Below, one piece after another: positions 5,192 to 8,398 of a stretch of DNA of 8,398 nucleotides. The stretch lies in the NCBI GenBank assembly GCA_018711985.1, contig DVHS01000047.1, positions 1 through 8,398 of the forward strand. The letters run 5' to 3'. This DNA is from Egerieenecus merdigallinarum. Lineage in GTDB: Bacteria; Bacillota; Clostridia; Christensenellales; Aristaeellaceae. Below the pieces are notes generated by a model. The model had not been told where the DNA came from. It saw only the letters and a program-made list of their open reading frames with translations, and made no database searches. Each line of letters starts with the position of its first letter. The stretch's first letter is position 1. Position numbers and translations under genes: made by a program.

Positions 5192-6205
5192 ATGATCGAA
5201 CTGAAGGACATTGTGGTCAAGTTCGGTGATTTTGAGGCGCTGCATAACATCAACGTAGAGGTGCGTGAAGGTGAGTTTTTCACCTTTCTGGGGCCATCCG
5301 GCTGCGGCAAGACGACTACGCTGCGCACCATCACCGGTTTTATTGAGCCGGTTTCTGGCACGGTTAGCGTCAAGGGTGTGGATATTACCCATGTACCCAT
5401 TGAAAAGCGGAACATCGGCATCGTGTTTCAGAGCTACGCGCTGTTCCCCTCCATGACGGTTTACAACAACATTGCCTTCGGCCTGAAGGTACAAAAGCTC
5501 AAAAAGCAGGAAATCGACGATAAGGTGCGCGCCATTGCCCGCAAGGTGGATCTGTCTGACGAGCAGCTGGAAAAGGCGGTCAGCCAGCTCTCCGGCGGCC
5601 AGCAGCAGCGTGTGGCCATCGCCCGTGCGCTGGTGACGGGGCCGGCCATCATCTGCATGGATGAGCCGCTGAGCAACCTGGACGCCAAGCTGCGCGTGCA
5701 GCTGCGCAACGAGCTGAAAAAGATGCAGCGCGACTTCGGCATCACCACCATTTACGTGACCCATGACCAGGAGGAAGCGCTGACCCTGTCGGACCGCATC
5801 GCCGTGTTCAACAAGGGTTTCATCGAGCAGATCGGCACGCCCAACGAGGTATACAATCACTCCAAGACGGAATTCGTGTGCAACTTCATCGGCGACATTA
5901 ACCGCCTGGAGGTCGAGGTAGCGTCCGCCATGAAGCTCAACCCCGCCCAGCATCACTTCGTGCGGCTGGAACGCATCCGCGTCAACCGCCCCGCGGACGA
6001 AAATGAGCTGCGGCTGGAGGGCGTAATTGAAAGCCGCGAATACTACGGCCTGTATATCAAGTATTACATTCGCGTAGGCGGCCAGACCATCAAGGCCATT
6101 GAGAAAAACGATGGCATCAACATCTATGAGTCGGGTGAAAAGGTGACCGTGGGCATCCATCCCGTGGATGTGATGAGCTACGACGCCGCGCCCGACGCAA
6201 ACTAA
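5192..6205 (+). CDS. ABC importer ATP-binding protein (PotA/FbpC-type)
   Basis: This 337-residue cytoplasmic ATPase powers the importer. All core motifs are intact: Walker A GPSGCGKTT (34-42), Q-loop Gln80, signature LSGGQQQR (133-140), Walker B IICMDEP (153-159), D-loop SNLD (161-164) and the switch His191. A C-terminal regulatory region of about 100 residues contains VRLERIRV (257-264), which resembles the TOBE domain entry VRPExIxV of PotA, FbpC and MalK relatives. The length matches that group. AAAGGGGG (5173-5180) sits 11 bases before the start. The gene lies 122 bases after the binding-protein gene and 12 bases before the permease gene. Resemblance to spermidine, iron or maltose ATPases does not decide the substrate. 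Confidence 0.95.
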   Translation: MIELKDIVVKFGDFEALHNINVEVREGEFFTFLGPSGCGKTTTLRTITGFIEPVSGTVSVKGVDITHVPIEKRNIGIVFQSYALFPSMTVYNNIAFGLKVQKLKKQEIDDKVRAIARKVDLSDEQLEKAVSQLSGGQQQRVAIARALVTGPAIICMDEPLSNLDAKLRVQLRNELKKMQRDFGITTIYVTHDQEEALTLSDRIAVFNKGFIEQIGTPNEVYNHSKTEFVCNFIGDINRLEVEVASAMKLNPAQHHFVRLERIRVNRPADENELRLEGVIESREYYGLYIKYYIRVGGQTIKAIEKNDGINIYESGEKVTVGIHPVDVMSYDAAPDAN

Positions 6206-6217
6206 GGGGGCTGCCGC

Positions 6218-8125
6218 ATGAATAGCAAGGCTTCCTCGTGGTTCAAGCCCAACCTGCTGGCCAAAACCTTTGGTATCGCGTTTTTCGTGTATCTGTTTTT
6301 TGGCTTCATGCTGTTGCCGTGCCTGAACACGCTGACGCAGATCTTTACCGTGAAAAACGCCGACGGCGTCACCGACCCGCTGGCTGTCATCCGCTTTTTC
6401 TTCGCGGGCAACATGCCCAAGTACGTGTGGAATTCCCTCAAGCTGGCGCTGTGCCTGGTGGTGACGGTGAACATCGTGGGCGTGAGCATTGTGCTTTTGA
6501 CGGAATACTTCGACATCAAGGGTGCGAAGATTCTGCGCCTGGGCTACATGACCACGCTGATCTACTCCGGCGTCGCCCTGGTGACGGGTTACCTGTTCCT
6601 TTATGACAGCGACGGCATTTTGACCACCTGGCTTTACGACATGTTCCCCGATATGAACCGCAACTGGTTTTCGGGTTTTAACGCGGTGCTGTTCACCATG
6701 ACCTTTGCCTGTACGTCCAACCATGCGTTGTTTCTGCGAAATGCCATCCGCGGCATTGACTACAACACCGTGGAGGCTGCGCGCAACATGGGCGCAAAGC
6801 CCTTCAAGGTGCTGACGCGCGTGGTGTTCCCCACGCTGATTCCCACCATGTTTTCCCTGACGGTCATGACCTTCATCACGGGTCTTTGCGCCATGAGCGC
6901 CCCGACGCTGCTGGGCTATGACTCCATCAATCCGGAAATCGTGCGTTTGGCGGGCTCCTCTGTGGCGGACGAAGCCTTTCCCCAGGCGCGAGCGGCGCTG
7001 CTCTCCATTTTGCTGGCCATGTTTACCATCATCTTGCTCACGGTGCTGTCCAACTATGAGCGCAAGGGGCACTACCTCAGCGTGAGCAAAACCAAGGCCA
7101 AGCTGGTCAAGCAGAAGATTACCAACCCCGTGGCCAATGTGCTTGCGCACATCTACGCCTACGTGCTGTTCATCATCTACATGACGCCCGTGGTAATGAT
7201 TGTCCTTTTCGCCTTCCAGAATTACCCCGCCATCCGCTCCAAGACGCTTAGCCTGAGCGATTTCACTTTGATCAACTTCTTTGGATCGCAGGATTACGAG
7301 TTCATGACCAACCGCGGCAAGCTCAAAACGCGGCCAGACGCCATTTCCGGTCTGTTTGCCAATTCTGACACTGTGGGCGGCATCCGGCTGAGCTTTGTGC
7401 TTTCGGCCCTGGCGGCGGCGCTGGCGTGCGTCATCGTGGTGGTGGCGGTTAATTACATCTTTAAGAATCGCGGCAAAAAGCGGTCCACTGTGCTGGAATA
7501 CAGCCTGCTGTTCCCCTGGCTTTTGCCCACCATTCTGATCTGCTACTCCTACCGCACGTTCTTCAACTCCGAGGAGGTATGGTATGTATTCAATACTAAC
7601 CTCTACATGCGGGAAAATGTGCGTTTCCTTATCATCATGGCCTATACAGTGGTGAAGTTGCCATTTGCTTTGCGCATGATCAAGGCGGCGTTCTACGCCA
7701 TAGATGAGGAGCTGGAGGACGCGGCGCGCAACCTTGGGGCAAGCGGACTGTACACCTTCCTCAAGGTAAAGCTGCCCATTGTGTTGCCAAGCGTGCTGGC
7801 GGTATTCGCCCTGAACTTCAACGCCCTGTTTACGGAATACGACATGTCCGCCACGTTCCATTCCAGCTATGGCAAGACCTACGCCATGGTGATTCAGAAC
7901 ATGTGCGCCGAGGAGGGCCGGGATGGCTACAACGTCAACGCCTCCGGCCGCAGGTGCGCCTCCACGGTGTTTATCATGCTGGTGAGCGGACTGATTTTGT
8001 ACCTGGTATACGGCGTGGGCGCGAGGGATCTGGCCGACCGTCTGGCCCTGAAGGAGAAGCGGCGAAAACGGCGGGAGAAGATCGTGGCTCGTTTGCGGGG
8101 CGCAAGAGAGAAGGCGGCAGCCTAG
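6218..8125 (+). CDS. ABC importer permease, fused double membrane domain (FbpB/ThiP-type)
   Basis: This 635-residue membrane protein carries two BPD-type permease halves in one chain, replacing the usual pair of permeases. About six membrane segments can be picked out per half: near 17-38, 71-95, 105-128, 152-170, 205-227 and 258-278, then 309-335, 388-413, 427-447, 467-488, 519-540 and 582-601. Each half has an EAA loop that contacts the ATPase: EAARNMGAKPFKVLTRVVFP (186-205) and EDAARNLGASGLYTFLKVKL (500-519). A long polar loop (336-387) and a strongly basic tail (about 612-635) are notable. Length is above the roughly 500-550 residues I expect for FbpB or ThiP. Fused permeases are typical of iron(III) and thiamine importers, but the substrate remains open. 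AAGGGGG (6204-6210) overlaps the ATPase stop codon, indicating coupled translation. Confidence 0.93.
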   Translation: MNSKASSWFKPNLLAKTFGIAFFVYLFFGFMLLPCLNTLTQIFTVKNADGVTDPLAVIRFFFAGNMPKYVWNSLKLALCLVVTVNIVGVSIVLLTEYFDIKGAKILRLGYMTTLIYSGVALVTGYLFLYDSDGILTTWLYDMFPDMNRNWFSGFNAVLFTMTFACTSNHALFLRNAIRGIDYNTVEAARNMGAKPFKVLTRVVFPTLIPTMFSLTVMTFITGLCAMSAPTLLGYDSINPEIVRLAGSSVADEAFPQARAALLSILLAMFTIILLTVLSNYERKGHYLSVSKTKAKLVKQKITNPVANVLAHIYAYVLFIIYMTPVVMIVLFAFQNYPAIRSKTLSLSDFTLINFFGSQDYEFMTNRGKLKTRPDAISGLFANSDTVGGIRLSFVLSALAAALACVIVVVAVNYIFKNRGKKRSTVLEYSLLFPWLLPTILICYSYRTFFNSEEVWYVFNTNLYMRENVRFLIIMAYTVVKLPFALRMIKAAFYAIDEELEDAARNLGASGLYTFLKVKLPIVLPSVLAVFALNFNALFTEYDMSATFHSSYGKTYAMVIQNMCAEEGRDGYNVNASGRRCASTVFIMLVSGLILYLVYGVGARDLADRLALKEKRRKRREKIVARLRGAREKAAA

Positions 8126-8129
8126 AAAA

Positions 8130-8159
8130 GAGGCGGCATGGCGTTTGCCATGCCGCCTC
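8130..8159. terminator. Perfect 13-bp hairpin at the operon end, best read as a minus-strand or bidirectional terminator
   Basis: GAGGCGGCATGGC (8130-8142) and GCCATGCCGCCTC (8147-8159) form a perfect stem with a GTTT loop, 4 bases after the permease stop codon. On the plus strand AAACTG follows, so there is no T-tract. On the minus strand TTTTCT follows directly, making a proper intrinsic terminator for transcripts entering from the right. It may still end or protect the importer mRNA. Confidence 0.75.
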
Positions 8160-8179
8160 AAACTGTCTGCCAGAGCAAG

Positions 8180-8398
8180 TCAACGGTCAATTTTCATAAG
8201 AGAAAACAGACAAGCATGCCGGATATATAAAGAAGGGCAGAAAACAGCAGTGAGCGGCATGCTGAACAGGTACACGAAAAGCAGTAGAAAATGAAACTGG
8301 TTATTCTGGAGCAGCCGGTACCACGGGGCCATCTGCTGAAAAGATAGTTGGGAACGGCGGTCGCAGGCAACTATGACACATCGTATCAACGGTTCTGC
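8180..8398 (-). CDS. Possible 3' end of a minus-strand gene, unknown product
   Basis: The minus strand is open from the right edge to a stop at 8180-8182. The frame encodes about 72 residues with a hydrophobic, Phe/Leu-rich stretch (FHFLLLFVYLFSMPLTAVF) that could be one membrane segment, and it ends MKIDR. The only starts inside are a TTG at 8389 and a weak internal ATG at 8332, neither with a clear Shine-Dalgarno site, so it may begin outside the window. The frame stops about 20 bases before a hairpin that works as a terminator on this strand, which is the main support. I do not recognise the protein, and it may be chance open frame. Confidence 0.22.
   Translation of the reverse strand, partial: AEPLIRCVIVACDRRSQLSFQQMAPWYRLLQNNQFHFLLLFVYLFSMPLTAVFCPSLYIRHACLFSLMKIDR

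Noticed and set aside
5162..8161. Very long (999-codon) open frame on the minus strand
   Set aside because: It lies opposite the ATPase and permease genes, whose motifs are intact. Its protein is His/Gln/Gly-rich without domains, as expected for the complement of GC-rich codons.

Overview
The window looks like a chromosomal segment of a fairly GC-rich, Gram-positive member of the Clostridia, probably a gut-type anaerobe. This rests on several sequence features: purine-rich Shine-Dalgarno sites, secretion signals of the MKK/MKR...A-x-A-E type, a lipobox on a flavoprotein reductase, and an extracytoplasmic flavin reductase like those common in anaerobic gut Firmicutes. The species cannot be named from the sequence. 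Five genes are well supported, all on the plus strand. At least one gene probably diverges off the left edge, and one may converge from the right edge.

Left part (1-866). A short Rrf2-family regulator (148-609) follows a small control region. That region holds two copies of the same dyad, GATGTAA-N9-TTACATC (32-54 and 77-99). They bracket a good minus-strand promoter (TTGACT-N17-TACACT), so the controlled gene probably lies left of the window and reads away. Downstream is a 127-bp stretch bounded by 9-bp inverted repeats (623-749), and then a strong plus-strand promoter (TTGACA-N17-TGC-TATTCT). The start of that promoter's transcript is overlapped by a 33-bp dyad with TAGAC/GTCTA-like half-sites, a typical TetR operator.

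Middle part (867-3338). This is a two-gene module. The first gene is a predicted lipoprotein carrying an FMN-binding domain and an FAD domain of the fumarate reductase/flavocytochrome c type. The second encodes a TetR regulator resembling the LmrA/YxaF group. A strong intrinsic terminator lies between them. The likely logic is that the TetR protein binds the dyad, represses the reductase, and is itself made from terminator read-through. Most substrate-binding residues of true fumarate reductases appear to be replaced in the flavoprotein, so its electron acceptor is probably something else, perhaps the compound or class of compounds that releases the TetR protein.

A gene-free gap follows (3339-3860) containing several inverted repeats and, at its end, a near-consensus promoter. 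The right part (3861-8125) is an ABC importer operon in the order secreted binding protein, ATPase, fused double permease. This is the architecture of FbpABC/ThiBPQ-type importers for iron(III), thiamine, polyamine-like or organophosphonate substrates; the actual substrate cannot be told. A stable hairpin between the binding-protein and ATPase genes may set their relative expression. The operon ends at a perfect 13-bp hairpin whose T-tract is on the minus strand, which suggests a converging transcript from the right edge.

No CRISPR array, tRNA, rRNA, transposase or phage gene was seen. The most interesting items are the divergent flavoprotein with its TetR operator, and the paired Rrf2-type operators at the left edge.
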